A stretch of 64,000 nt of DNA from Saccharopolyspora phatthalungensis (GTDB lineage: Bacteria; Actinomycetota; Actinomycetes; Mycobacteriales; Pseudonocardiaceae), in contig NZ_JACHIW010000001.1 of NCBI RefSeq assembly GCF_014203395.1, positions 5,005,501 to 5,069,500 on the forward strand, given 5' to 3'. Below are positions 53,484 to 63,600 of this stretch, piece by piece; position 1 is the first letter of the stretch, and every line of letters starts with the position of its first letter. A program made the position numbers and the translations under genes. Under the pieces are notes generated by a model. It was given only the letters and a program-made list of their open reading frames with translations. It had not been told where the DNA came from and searched no databases.

Positions 53484-54305
53484 ATGGCATACGCAACGTT
53501 CGAATACCAGGGCCGGCGGCAGGTCGGCCGGGTCGACGGCGGCACGCTCGTGCCGCTGGCCGGGCTCACCGAGCTCGGCCGCGACACCAGCACCGCGTCC
53601 CTGGCACGTGCCCATGAACTGACCGGCGAAGCCGTCCCGCTACGCGAAGTCCGGCTCCTGCCCGTGGTGCCGAACCCCGACAAGATCATTTGCGTGGGAC
53701 TGAACTACCACTCCCACGTCGGGGAGACGCACCGGGAGCTACCGAGTTACCCGGTCCTGTTCACCAAGTTCGCGTCGAGCCTTATCGGTGCCGGCGACGA
53801 CATCCTGCTTCCGCCCGAGTCCGGTCAGACCGACTACGAGGGTGAGCTCGCGGTCGTGATCGGGCAGCCGGGGCGCCGCATCTCACGCGACGCGGCGCCG
53901 GCACACATCCTCGGCTACACCGTGGCCAACGACGTGACCATGCGCGACTTCCAATACAAAACGCACCAGTGGTTGCAAGGCAAAGCGTGGGACCGGGCCA
54001 CACCCCTCGGTCCCTGTCTGGTCCCACCAGCCGAAGTCGACCTGGCCTCCGCTGGCATACGCACGATCCTGCGTGGGGAAAAAGTACAGTCCGCTGACCT
54101 CAGCCAACTGATTTTCGACATTCCCACCCTCATCGCCACCGTCTCCGAGTTCACCACGCTCCTGCCGGGTGACATCATCTTGACCGGCACGCCAGGCGGA
54201 GTCGGATACCGGAGAGAGCCTCAGGTCTTTCTCGCACCTGGAGACGAGATCACCGTAGAAATCGACGGAGTGGGCACGCTGACCAACCGCGTACGAGCCG
54301 AGTAA
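53484..54305 (+). CDS. Fumarylacetoacetate hydrolase-family enzyme
   Basis: 273 residues. The metal site is seen in DYEGELAVVIG (two acidic ligands) and NDVTMRDFQ, with ILTGTPGGVGY near the end. Relatives act as hydratase, decarboxylase, isomerase or hydrolase on ring-cleavage products. It could be the step missing through loss of the pentenoate hydratase at 41805, or hydrolyse the cleavage product directly. It follows the dioxygenase by three bases. Confidence 0.9.
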   Translation: MAYATFEYQGRRQVGRVDGGTLVPLAGLTELGRDTSTASLARAHELTGEAVPLREVRLLPVVPNPDKIICVGLNYHSHVGETHRELPSYPVLFTKFASSLIGAGDDILLPPESGQTDYEGELAVVIGQPGRRISRDAAPAHILGYTVANDVTMRDFQYKTHQWLQGKAWDRATPLGPCLVPPAEVDLASAGIRTILRGEKVQSADLSQLIFDIPTLIATVSEFTTLLPGDIILTGTPGGVGYRREPQVFLAPGDEITVEIDGVGTLTNRVRAE

Positions 54306-54313
54306 TGAGCCCG

Positions 54314-54357
54314 GCCGCCGGCCTCAGTCAGCCCTCGATCTGCTGAAGGCCGGCGGC
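54314..54357. terminator. Bidirectional hairpin terminator
   Basis: GCCGCCGGCCT (54314-54324) pairs perfectly with AGGCCGGCGGC (54347-54357), between the convergent FAH and IclR genes. It overlaps the last IclR codons. Confidence 0.6.
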
Positions 54358-55122
54358 AATCGTCTCCGCAGCCGCGCACACCCGCTTGATGATCTCGCTC
54401 TCGACCGAGTCCGACACACGGTTCGCGACCGCCGCGACACTGACCGCGGCCACAACATTACCGGCCGCACCGCGGATCGGGGCCGCGATGCCAAGGACAT
54501 CATGGTCCACTTCGGACCGTGTGATGGAATAACCGTCGGTGCGAATTTGCTCCAGCCGTGCCAGCAACTGGCTGACGTCGGTGAGCGTCGCCTCGGTGAA
54601 CCGGCGCAAGGTCGTACCACGGAGCACGGCCTCCGCTTCCTCGGCCGGGGACCATGCCAGCAAGACCAGCGCCGAGGCACCCGCATTGATCGGCAGGGTG
54701 CTGCCCCGCTCGTAGGAGATCCGCACCCGGTGCTTGTCCGATTCCGCGCGATCCAAGCACACGACCAAGTCGCCGACCCGCCTGGTGAGCAGGGCGGTCT
54801 CGCCCACCGAGCGGGCAAGCTCGGCCAAGACCGGCGCGGCGACGTCGGACAGACCGTAGGTCTGCCGTGCCAGCCGCGCGAGCTCAATCACGCGCAGCCC
54901 CAGGCGGAATCCGCCTCCCGGCGCCTCCTCGAGAAAGCGCGTGCCCACGAGGCTCTGCACATAGCGGTAGGCAGTCGACTTGGCCACCCCGAGCCGTGCG
55001 GCAACCTCGGTGCCGGAGATCACCGGTAGGTCCTCTTTGAACATACCGAGAATATCCAGAGCCCGGTCCGCAGTGGAGTTACGCTCGCGGTAGGAGCTGG
55101 CCAGCTTATCTGATCCTGACAT
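54328..55122 (-). CDS. IclR-family transcriptional regulator
   Basis: 264 residues. A winged helix (ALDILGMFKEDL..TEVAARLGVAKSTAYRYVQSL) is followed by the effector domain (GSTLPINAGASALVLLAW, RTDGYSITRSEVDHDVLGIAAPIRG). The palindrome TCCT-GACATAT-AGGA (55114-55128) spans its own start codon, so it probably represses itself. The same pattern stands at the hydroxylase, alcohol dehydrogenase and amidohydrolase promoters, which makes it the likely local regulator. Confidence 0.9.
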   Translation of the reverse strand: MSGSDKLASSYRERNSTADRALDILGMFKEDLPVISGTEVAARLGVAKSTAYRYVQSLVGTRFLEEAPGGGFRLGLRVIELARLARQTYGLSDVAAPVLAELARSVGETALLTRRVGDLVVCLDRAESDKHRVRISYERGSTLPINAGASALVLLAWSPAEEAEAVLRGTTLRRFTEATLTDVSQLLARLEQIRTDGYSITRSEVDHDVLGIAAPIRGAAGNVVAAVSVAAVANRVSDSVESEIIKRVCAAAETIAAGLQQIEG

Positions 55123-55128
55123 ATAGGA
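55114..55128. promoter_or_regulatory. IclR-type operator over its own start
   Basis: TCCTGACATATAGGA, a TCCT-N7-AGGA palindrome extended by one more A/T pair (ATCCT..AGGAT). It covers the ATG of the IclR gene. Confidence 0.55.
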
Positions 55129-55140
55129 TAGTTTACCTGA

Positions 55141-56130
55141 TTAAAGGGACTGGTCGCCAGGGGTTTGCTGTGGTCTCTCCGCGTGTGCCAGCCGCGGGAA
55201 CAGCCGCCGTGCGTTTCGGGAGAAGACCTCCTCGCGCAGTTCGCCGTCGAGCAACGAGGTGGTCTCCAAGCGGCGCGCTAGTTCGACGCAGGAGTCAACA
55301 GGCGTGAACGGGAAATCGCTGCCGTAGTGGATCCGGTGCGAATCGGCGACCGCCAGCAGGGCACGCAGCAACTCGGCTACCGGCGCCCCCGCCAGATCAA
55401 AATGCAGGCCCCGCATCGCGTCCCGCACGCTGGGCACCTCGCCCTCGCCGTCTCGGGTCAGCAGCGGTAGCAGGAGCTCGATTCTGTTGACCAGCACCGG
55501 CAGCGCTGCCCCCGCGTGCGGCACGATCACCCGCATGCCCTGGTGGCGCCCGAGCGTGCCGGAGAGCACCAAGTCCGCGATCGAGCGGGTGGTCTCGAAC
55601 ATGAACTCGAGCATCGGCCGCGGATAACCCAGCGCGAGATGCTCCGCTCCGAAGGGCGTCGTCGGGTGGACGAAGACGACCGAGTTGCGCGCGGCCACCT
55701 CCGCATAGACGGGTTCGAGGCGTTCATCGCCCAGATACATTCCCTGCTGGTTCGTCTCCAGCACGATGCCGTCCGCGCCAAGCACATCGAGCGCGAACCG
55801 TACTTCCTCCACCGCCGCATCGATCTCCGGGACGGGCAGGCTCGCGAAGAAGCCGAACCGGGCGGGATGCGCTGCGACGAGCCGGGCCCCCTCCTCGTTC
55901 ACCAACCGCGCGAGCTCGCTCGCCTTGCCGCCATCACCGAAATGCACCCCCGGCGACGAGATGGACAGCATCGCCGTACGGACATCGAGCCGGTCCATCG
56001 TTTGCAGCGCAAGCGACGAGTCCCACTCGGGTATCGCCTTGATGCCGTCGGGCTGAGCATGTCCAGCCGCCAGCAGTGCCTCGCGGTAAAAGTCCGGAAC
56101 GTAGTGGGCGTGAAGATCAATCTTGTTCAT
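55141..56130 (-). CDS. Amidohydrolase-2 (ACMSD-family) decarboxylase/hydrolase
   Basis: 329 residues. Zn ligands of the family: HAH in KIDLHAHYVP (residues 6-8), His in VVFVHPTTPFG, His in VIVPHAGAALP and Asp in IHYGSDFPF. Family members include ACMSD, gamma-resorcylate and 6-methylsalicylate decarboxylases and orotate-like hydrolases. Removing a ring carboxylate before hydroxylation would fit the cluster. ATG 56130 starts at the zinc motif; frame upstream of it is not coding. Confidence 0.87.
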   Translation of the reverse strand: MNKIDLHAHYVPDFYREALLAAGHAQPDGIKAIPEWDSSLALQTMDRLDVRTAMLSISSPGVHFGDGGKASELARLVNEEGARLVAAHPARFGFFASLPVPEIDAAVEEVRFALDVLGADGIVLETNQQGMYLGDERLEPVYAEVAARNSVVFVHPTTPFGAEHLALGYPRPMLEFMFETTRSIADLVLSGTLGRHQGMRVIVPHAGAALPVLVNRIELLLPLLTRDGEGEVPSVRDAMRGLHFDLAGAPVAELLRALLAVADSHRIHYGSDFPFTPVDSCVELARRLETTSLLDGELREEVFSRNARRLFPRLAHAERPQQTPGDQSL

Positions 56131-56159
56131 GGGCAGGACCTCCAAGGCAACCAAGCTAG

Positions 56160-56174
56160 TCCTTTTATACAGGA
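56160..56174. promoter_or_regulatory. IclR-type operator of the ACMSD-family gene
   Basis: TCCTTTTATACAGGA, an exact TCCT-N7-AGGA site 30 bases before the start at 56130. AACAGGACAAG 15 bases further out is a half-site. Confidence 0.6.
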
Positions 56175-56260
56175 ATATAGACCCGCAAAACAGGACAAGT
56201 TTTGGCCGGGGTACGCGGGCAGGGCACAGGTGAGCCGCCGTACTGCCCGCGATCACTGGA

Positions 56261-56375
56261 CTACGGTGCGCCGCCTTGGCTGTTGATGCTGGTCTTCTGG
56301 ATCTCGCTGGTGCCCTCACCCACGAGCAGAAAGGGCGCCTCTCACATGAGCCGTTCGATCTCGGGATCCCGGGAC
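56261..56375 (-). pseudogene. Acyl-CoA dehydrogenase C-terminal remnant
   Basis: Minus-strand frame reads SRDPEIERLM, then a TGA, then EAPFLLVGEGTSEIQKTSIN and a stop at 56261. GEGTSEIQ is the signature of the last helix of acyl-CoA dehydrogenases. The N-terminal ~350 residues are missing and the surviving piece carries an internal stop. Confidence 0.6.
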
Positions 56376-56445
56376 GGTTATAGAGGGGTGCATCGCAGCG
56401 TTGATCCGGGGACGCGGGTATTCGCTGTTTTCTTGGCGCGAAGCG

Positions 56446-56487
56446 CGATGCGGCTCCCCCTCCTGGGTCGGAAGGGGAGCCGCATCG
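56446..56487. terminator. Terminator of the cold-shock gene
   Basis: CGATGCGGCTCCCC (56446-56459) pairs perfectly over 14 bp with 56474-56487, loop 14. It stands 49 bases after the csp stop. Confidence 0.65.
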
Positions 56488-56535
56488 AGGCTCAGCCGAT
56501 GCTCCGATCGGCCGGGTCGGCGTAGAGCGGACAGC

Positions 56536-56739
56536 TCAGAGGGGGCGAACGCCGCTCGCCTGCGGGCCCTTCGGGCCCTGGGTAACCTCGTAGTCCACCG
56601 CCTGGTTCTCCTCGAGGCTGCGGAACCCGTTGGTGTCGATCGAGGAGTAGTGGACGAAAACGTCCGGACCACCGTCGTTCGGGGCGATGAAGCCGAAGCC
56701 CTTTTCCGAGTTGAACCACTTCACGGTGCCCTGTGCCAT
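56536..56739 (-). CDS. Cold-shock protein (CspA family)
   Basis: 67 residues, a single cold-shock domain. It starts [18 protein letters not shown], holding RNP1 (KGFGFI), with RNP2 in DVFVHYSSI and the usual end [12 protein letters not shown]. It binds single-stranded RNA/DNA as an RNA chaperone. AAGGAG lies seven bases before the ATG. As in other csp genes a long untranslated leader (56740 onward) may regulate it. Confidence 0.96.
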   Translation of the reverse strand: MAQGTVKWFNSEKGFGFIAPNDGGPDVFVHYSSIDTNGFRSLEENQAVDYEVTQGPKGPQASGVRPL

Positions 56740-57111
56740 TGTTGTCTCCTTCGAATGCTGGATGGCGGAACGCCGCACGGCGAACCGGGCCTTCAGACGG
56801 CGGTTTCTCCAGCTTGCTTCGAAGACAACAGCACGTCCGCACGAGATCCTGCGAACATGCGGAACACGTACCCAGAAACTAACGACCGTCGAGAACTCTA
56901 GCACGAGAAGCTGACATTCAACGATCACGTCGTGGCCCCATTGTGGCGGAGGCCGGTGGCCTGTGATGATGACCAGGTTCCGCGGGTGCCTGTTCCTCGT
57001 GGATGGTCTGCGCCGCGTTGGTCGCTCGTCAGCGATGCACGTCGCACGGATCCCGATCGTGATGTCCTGCTTTCACCGCACCCGCGGCAGGTGGGACGAA
57101 GGAGGGGCCGC
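56740..57111. other. csp leader and intergenic region
   Basis: No gene is supported. The part nearest csp is AT-richer than its surroundings and presumably holds the csp promoter and 5' leader. GGAGGGG at 57101-57107 is the ribosome site of the small ORF to the right. Confidence 0.4.
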
Positions 57112-57336
57112 ATGACCTTGGCACGACACGCCGGAGCGCCACAGGAACGGGGAAGGTTCGCCGAAGCACGCGCCAGCGGGCAGCTTCAGGAAGCGATCCA
57201 GAGCGGCAGAGCCGCGCGCACCGTCGCCGATTACGCTGTCAACGCGCAGGACTGCGAGGAGCTGTTGGCGATGCTCGGGCTGAAAGCCGCGGACGGTAAA
57301 CGGTGTGGACGCGCCGCTGGCGCCTCGGCATCGTGA
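57112..57336 (+). CDS. Small unidentified protein
   Basis: 74 residues, mostly helical. The first part is basic and Gln/Arg-rich (GRFAEARASGQLQEAIQ). The end is DCEELLAMLGLKAADGKRCG. There is a good ribosome site (GGAGGGG) and codon bias, so it is probably real. I do not recognise it. It sits between csp and an IS30 remnant; no function can be given. Confidence 0.5.
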   Translation: MTLARHAGAPQERGRFAEARASGQLQEAIQSGRAARTVADYAVNAQDCEELLAMLGLKAADGKRCGRAAGASAS

Positions 57337-57339
57337 GGT

Positions 57340-57508
57340 GACCTTGTCGGCTTCTGCCTGCCCAAAGGCGCCGACCTCCGCGCTCACGCCTTAGCAGGCC
57401 TCGACGCGATCGCCCACGAAATCAACACTCATCCCCGCCAAAGCCTCGGCTGGATGGACACCATCACAAACAATGGCCAAAGCACTCGGTGTTGCAACCA
57501 CCCCCTGA
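57340..57508 (+). mobile_element. IS30-family transposase C-terminal remnant
   Basis: The frame gives FCLPKGADLRAHALAGLDAI and then NTHPRQSLGWMDT, the end of the DDE domain of IS30 transposases (LPKGTDL..RPRKTLGW). A frameshift leads to ALGVATTP and a stop at 57508, the common IS30 end. No upstream part or terminal repeat is recognisable. It lies about 100 bases before the giant repeat gene. Confidence 0.65.
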
Positions 57509-57605
57509 GACCGAACACCGGGGTGGCCAGCCACGCCGCCTGCCGGACTAGTGGCACGATGGTCGTTTCGGGCTGGTTGGTGCGAGAGCTGAGTGGGTGG
57601 TCCGT

Positions 57606-60600
57606 GTGTCTCTGTTGGTGCCGGAGGAGGTGAGGCGGCTTTTTCAGGTGTTGACGGGTGAGGATATGACGGATGCGGATGAGGATGCGTTGTTCGCGGT
57701 GGCGGAGCGGTTGGAGCAGGGTGCGGTGGCGGTGGAGGTGTTGGATCCGGTGGTGAGGGAGGTGATGGGGCAGGTACGGGGTGGGTTTTCGGGCAAGGCG
57801 GCGGACCGGTTCGCAGAGCGGTTGGACGAGTTCTCTCCGGTGTTGGAGGCGGGTGGTGCGGGGTTGCGGGAGTTGGCGGGGTTTGTGCGGAATCTGGCGT
57901 TGCAGGTGCAGTATTTGAAGTTCGTCACAGTGGGGGGTTTGCTACTGCTGTTGGCGGAGGTGGCGTGGGCGGTGGCGATGGCGGGGCTGACGGGTGGGGC
58001 GAGTATGGCGTGGTTGGCGGCGCGCTTTGCGGTGATGCGGTTTCTGTTGTCGCGGTGGTGGGGGCAGCTGTTCATGCGGTTGGCGGTGGCCCAGGTGGTG
58101 GGGATCGGGTTGCAGCTGCTGGTGGAGGTGGGTGCGCAGGGGGCACAGTTTACGTTGGGGACGCGGAAGAAGTGGGATGGCCAGCTGACGGGGATGGCGG
58201 TGGGGGTGGGGTCCTTCAGCGCGTTGCTGGCGGTGCCGCTGTCGGCGTTGGGCAATGTGGTGGGCAACGCGATCACCAAGGTCCTGGTGCGTGGTCTGGG
58301 TGATGAGATCGATGCTGAGGTGCTGACGGCGGCGGCCAAGCATGCTGCGGAGGAGCATGCGCAGTTTTACCCGTTGTCGTCGATGGCGCGCTTTGCCGAT
58401 GTGGTGGCCAAGAGCGTGGATGATTACACGGGGATGTCGGTGCGGGCGATGTGGGTGGCCCGGTTCGGTCATGGGCTGGGGGAGTCGCTGGAGGAGGGCC
58501 TGACCGAAATGCTGGGCGAGGCGGGGTATGGGGCGTTGAGTGGTCAGGGGGCGCAGTGGAATCCATTCTCGTTCACGGCGGGGTTGTCCGAGGCGGTGGG
58601 TTCGGGTATCGGGAATCTGGCGGGCCTGGCGTTGCGAGGCCAGTTGATCCCGGCGCGCCGGGCCCGGGACACCTCCGGCGGGGAGAAGGACTCCGGCGGC
58701 GCCGACACCGAGACGGATGCGGTGCCATCCGAGGACTTGAAGGTGGCCCCCAGGACGCAGACGGGAGAAATCGGCCCTGCGAAGGATCTGTCCAATTGGG
58801 ACTCCACAGAGCCGGTGCCGGGTTCCGAACTGGTGGCCACGGAACTGAAACCGGATCGGGGCTCGGTGGGTAAGAGTATTCCGGTGACGTCAGGCTTCCT
58901 GTCTACTGGCTTCGGCGCCGAAAAGGGAACGCTGGGCGGCGGGTTCGGTGCACCGCAAAGCGGTTTCGGCGCGACGGCCAAGGAAGATGCGGCTGTCCTG
59001 CCCTCGCCGTCGGGTACGCCGTCGCCGGATAGCCTGGCTTATAGGGCCTCGGTACTGGACAGGAGGGTGGCCTCGCCCGCTGACGGGAGGGCCGCATCCG
59101 GTGGTGTGCCTAGGGGTGTGGACGATGCCATTGCGGGGCAGGACTCCAAGACCGACGCGCGTGAGATGCCAAAGGACACCGCGTCGGCGTCGTGGTATGC
59201 GGACGATGAAAGCGCCCCGGATGAGCTGCGGGATTTGGACAGGCCGCTGACGCCGCCACCACCGTACAGCCCGCCTCAGGGCAACGAGCTTTCCCACAGC
59301 CATGCACTGGGTTCCGGTGGTCCGGCCGATCGTGATCATCCCAGCGTCGACACGTCCAGGGTGGACGCCTACAAGGCCGTGGAAGATATGCGGTTGGTAG
59401 AGCCCTTGGCCCAGCTGGACGACGCTTCGGCGGCAAGGTCGTCGTTGCCGGGTGTCGGCGACGTGTCTGATCCGCTTTCGGATGTCGCGGTGTCAAGGTA
59501 TTCCCAAGCGGCTGCGGTGGTTCCGGGTTCCGACGTCGGCGCCACGTTGCCCGGACAGGACTTCGCGTGGGATGGAGCGATCGCTCCTGGTGTTCCTGCG
59601 GGTAGGGATTCAGTTGCGGAGAATGCCGATGCGGCTCGCGTGGGCGATGACACGACGCACTCGTCGATGTTTCCGGGTTCGTCGGGGGTGGTGTCGCCAG
59701 ACGGCCCGTTGCGGTTGCCAGACGGTGCGGTGCGGGTATCGGTGCCGGTGGATGTGGCTGCTGATGGTGGGGTTGCGGAGTTTGTGCGTGATCGGGTGGG
59801 GGATGTGGGTGTGAGTCCGGTGGTATTGGTGTCGGGAGACGGTTCGAGTCCTGGTGTGGTGGTGTCGTCGCGTCAGGCGTCGGTGGCGGCGCGTGTGCTG
59901 GGGCGTGATGTTGTCGCGTTGATGCCGGGCTATGGTCGGCGTGGTCTGCGGTGGATGCGGTTTGCTCCTGATGAGTTCCGTCCCCGTCCCGTGGCGGGTG
60001 CGATCGGTCTGGATCCGGGTGCGGGCGGCGAGTACCCGACACCGAATGAAGTGCGATTGTCGGGCTTTGGTGCGAACACAGCTGATCGTGGTGTCGTGGC
60101 GGAGTGGACGGCATCGGATCTTCGTAGGGAAGTTGATTCGGCACGGTCGGTGGGCGGGCCGCGTGAGATGGCGCTGCGGATCGTGCGGGGCACACACGAT
60201 GTGGTGGCACTGATTCGTGGCGAGGCGGCGATTTCGTTAAATGAGGTGGTGGTTTTGGTGGCGGCGAAGGTTGATGAGGTGGGTCGTGGTGAGGCGGTGC
60301 GGTTTTCCCGGGAGCTGGCAGCCAGGCTGGATACGCAAGGGTCGGGGTTGGCAATCCACGCCGGAGCGGGCTCGCTTTCCCAGACCGAGGTTCCGGCGTT
60401 CGGGGAAAACGCCGGCAACGGTCATAGACCAGTGGAGCCCGGTGACGGTGCGGTGGATCCCTGGCTTGCCGGTGCGTCGTGGGCCGAGTCGGGACCGGAG
60501 GAGGACTTCCCGATTTTGCCGGAGATTGTGGACACCGGTGCTTGGGATTCGATCATTGACGGTGCTGCATGGTCGCCGGAGGAGCTCGGTGACGCGGCGG

Positions 60601-63600
60601 TGGATCCGGGGCCGGAGGCGGTTGATGCGGCCGACCGGCCTGAAAGTAGGAAACGGTTGCGGGAGTTGGGGCGTGCGGAGGCGCGTCGTGCTCGTGACGC
60701 GGGTGAGCCCCACAGCGGTGCGACGTTGGCGAAGAAGTTCGGACTTAGCGTGTCGTGGGGTCAGCAGCGGCTTGCGGAGATCAGGACTGAGGGTGCTGCG
60801 AGCCGGCGGGCAATCCGGGTGCGGGAGCAGGATCGGTTGCGGGAGGAAGCGTGCGTGGAGGCGCGTCGTGCTCGTGACGCGGGTGAGCGCTACACGGGTG
60901 CGGCGTTGGGGAAGGCGTTCGGAATGAGCGCGGCGTGGGGGCAGCGGCGCCTTGAGGAAATCAGGGACGAGCGTGGTAAGCCCCGGCAGGCATTGCGGGA
61001 GCAGGAGCAGGCGCGGGCGAACGTGCGAGAGGCGGCGCGGATGGAAGCGCGTCGTGCTCGGGACGCGGGCGAGCCCTATTCCGGTAAGGCGCTGGGGCAG
61101 AAGTTCGGGATGGGCTTGGCATGGGGTGAGACTCGGCTCAACGAGATCAGGGGTGAGGGTGGTGGGGTCAGGAATGCGGTGGGTGGTTCTGCCGGTGGTG
61201 CTTCTGGCTCTGGGGGTGGTGGGTCGGCGGAGGGTGTCCCGTCCGTGGATGTGCCGGCGGATGAGTGGTCGCAGCTGGTTGGCGAATTGTTGGCTGGCGA
61301 GGAATTCGGTGGTATGAGTGCCGAGTCGGCGTTTGATCCGGCTGCCGGGCCGGCGTTTGATCCGTTGGCGGTTGCGGGATGGTCAGGGGGAGATGTGGGT
61401 TCTGGAGGTGGTGTGTCGGGGGACGGGTTGAATGAAGCGGGGCGGTGGGTTTTCGGTGCGGACGCGGCTGATCGTGTGCCTGGCGGGATGGGTACGGAGA
61501 TGGATTCGATCGCTGAAGATGCCGCGGGGTTGCCGGCGGACCTCAATGACGCGGAGGCGGATTCGGCACCTGAATCCGTGGATTCGCTCGATAGGCCTGA
61601 TAGCCCGTGGCTGTTGAAGGATGAGGCAGCGGTCGAGGCGCGTCGTGCTCATGACGCGAGCCAGCCTTATACCGCTGAGGAGTTGGGGCAGAAGTTCGGG
61701 AAGAGTACGGAGTGGGGAGGGCAGCGGCTTGCCGAGGCCAGGACTGAGGTTGGTGCGAACTGGCGTGCTGTGTTGGCGCAGGAGGGCAAATGGTTGCGGG
61801 TGCAGGCGCGAGTCGAGGCGCGTCGTGCTCGTGACGTGGGCGAGCCTTACATCCCGGAGTCATTGGCGGAGAAGTTCGGAATGAGCAAGACATGGGCGCG
61901 CGAGCGGCTTGCGGAAATCAAGGATGACGGCGGTGCGCGCCGGTCGGTTCTGCCGGAGCGGCAGGCGAGGGAGCGCTTGCGGGAGGAGGCGCGTGCGGAG
62001 GCTCGTCGTGCTCATGCCGGGGGTGCGCCTTACACCGGTGCCGCGTTGGGGAAGAAGTTCGGAAAGAGCCGGGCGTGGGGTCATGCCCGGCTTGCGGAGA
62101 CCAATGATGAGGGTGGTGCGACCAGGAAGGTCCCGCGGGAACAGGAGGGAGAGCGGTTGCGGGAGACGGCGCGGGTGGAGGCGCGTCGCGCTCGTGCCGG
62201 GGGTGCGCCCTACACCGCTGCGGCGTTGGGACTGAAGTTCGGAATGAGCATGGCGTGGGGTAAGGCGCGGCTTGCGGAGATCAGCGGTGAGGGTGGCGCG
62301 ACGATTGCGTCATTGCAGGAGGAGGAGCGGGAGGCGGCGCGTGCGGAGGCGCGTGGGGAGGCGCGTCGTGCCCGGGATGCGGGCGAGCCCTACACCGCCG
62401 CAGCGCTGGGCAAGAGGTTTGGAAAGGGCCAGGTATGGGGTTGGCGGCGGCTTGCGGAGATCAGTGGTGAGGGTGGTGGGCACCGGTCGGCTGCGCAGGT
62501 GCAGGAGGAGGCGCGTGTGGAGGCGCGTCGTGCTCGGGATGCTGGCGAGCCCTACACGGCTGTGACGTTGGGGAAGAAGTTCGGAAAGAGCAGGGGGTGG
62601 GGTGGGGAGCGGCTTAAGGAGATCAGGAGTGAGGGTGGCGCGAATCGGCGGGCTGTGCTGGCGCAGGAGCGGGCGCAGGAGCTGGAGGAAGCGCGTGCGG
62701 AGGCGCGTCGTGCCCGTGACGCGGGCGAGCCCCACACGGGTGTGACGTTGGGCAAGGAGTTCGGAAAGGGCGCCGTCTGGGGTGCGCAGCGGCTTCGTGA
62801 GATAGCGGATGAGGTGGGGGGTGGTTCGGGGCCCGGGGATGGTGTGCCGGCGGAAGGTATCCCTTCAGCGGGTGCGGCAGCGGCCCCTTCGGGGCTTTCC
62901 CGGGAGTTGGCGTCCAGGCCGGATTCGCAAGGGACCGGGCTGGGCATTCGTGCTGGTGCGGGGCCGGATGCGCGGGCGGAGGACCCGGTGTCCGAGGTGG
63001 CTGCACCCACTGAGTCGGCGGGTGTTCCGATAACGCGGGATTTTTATCCGGACGTCGATGCTGCGTTTGATTCGATGGATTTTCGGGGATGGCCCTCGAA
63101 TGTCAGGCGAAAGGCTTCGGCCGGTGCGAGCCGTGGCCGTAAGCGACGTCGTGGCGATGCCTCTGATTCGGTCGATGAGGGTGCGGCGCGTCGGCCTGCG
63201 GGGCCGCAGCCGAATTTCCCGATTTCGCCGGAAATTGGGGCAACCAGTGCAGCCGAAGGGGGCTTGGCGGGGGCGTACGAGCAAGCGCGGGTGGAGGCGC
63301 GGCGTGCTCGGGATGCGGGTGAGCCTTACACGGGTGCTGCGTTGGGGGCGAAGTTCGGGAAGAGCGCGGCGTGGGGTAAGGCCCGGCTTGCGGAAATCAA
63401 GGCTGAGGGTGGTGCGACTCGGTCGGCTCTGCGCGGGCAGGAGGTGGAGCGGTTGCGGGAGGCGGCGCGGGTGGAGGCGCGTCGTGCTCGGGATGCGGGT
63501 GAGCCTTACACGGGTGCTGCGTTGGGGGCGAAGTTCGGAAAGAGCACGACGTGGGGTGCGGCCCGGCTTGCGGAGATCAGTGCTGAAGATGGGACCGCGC

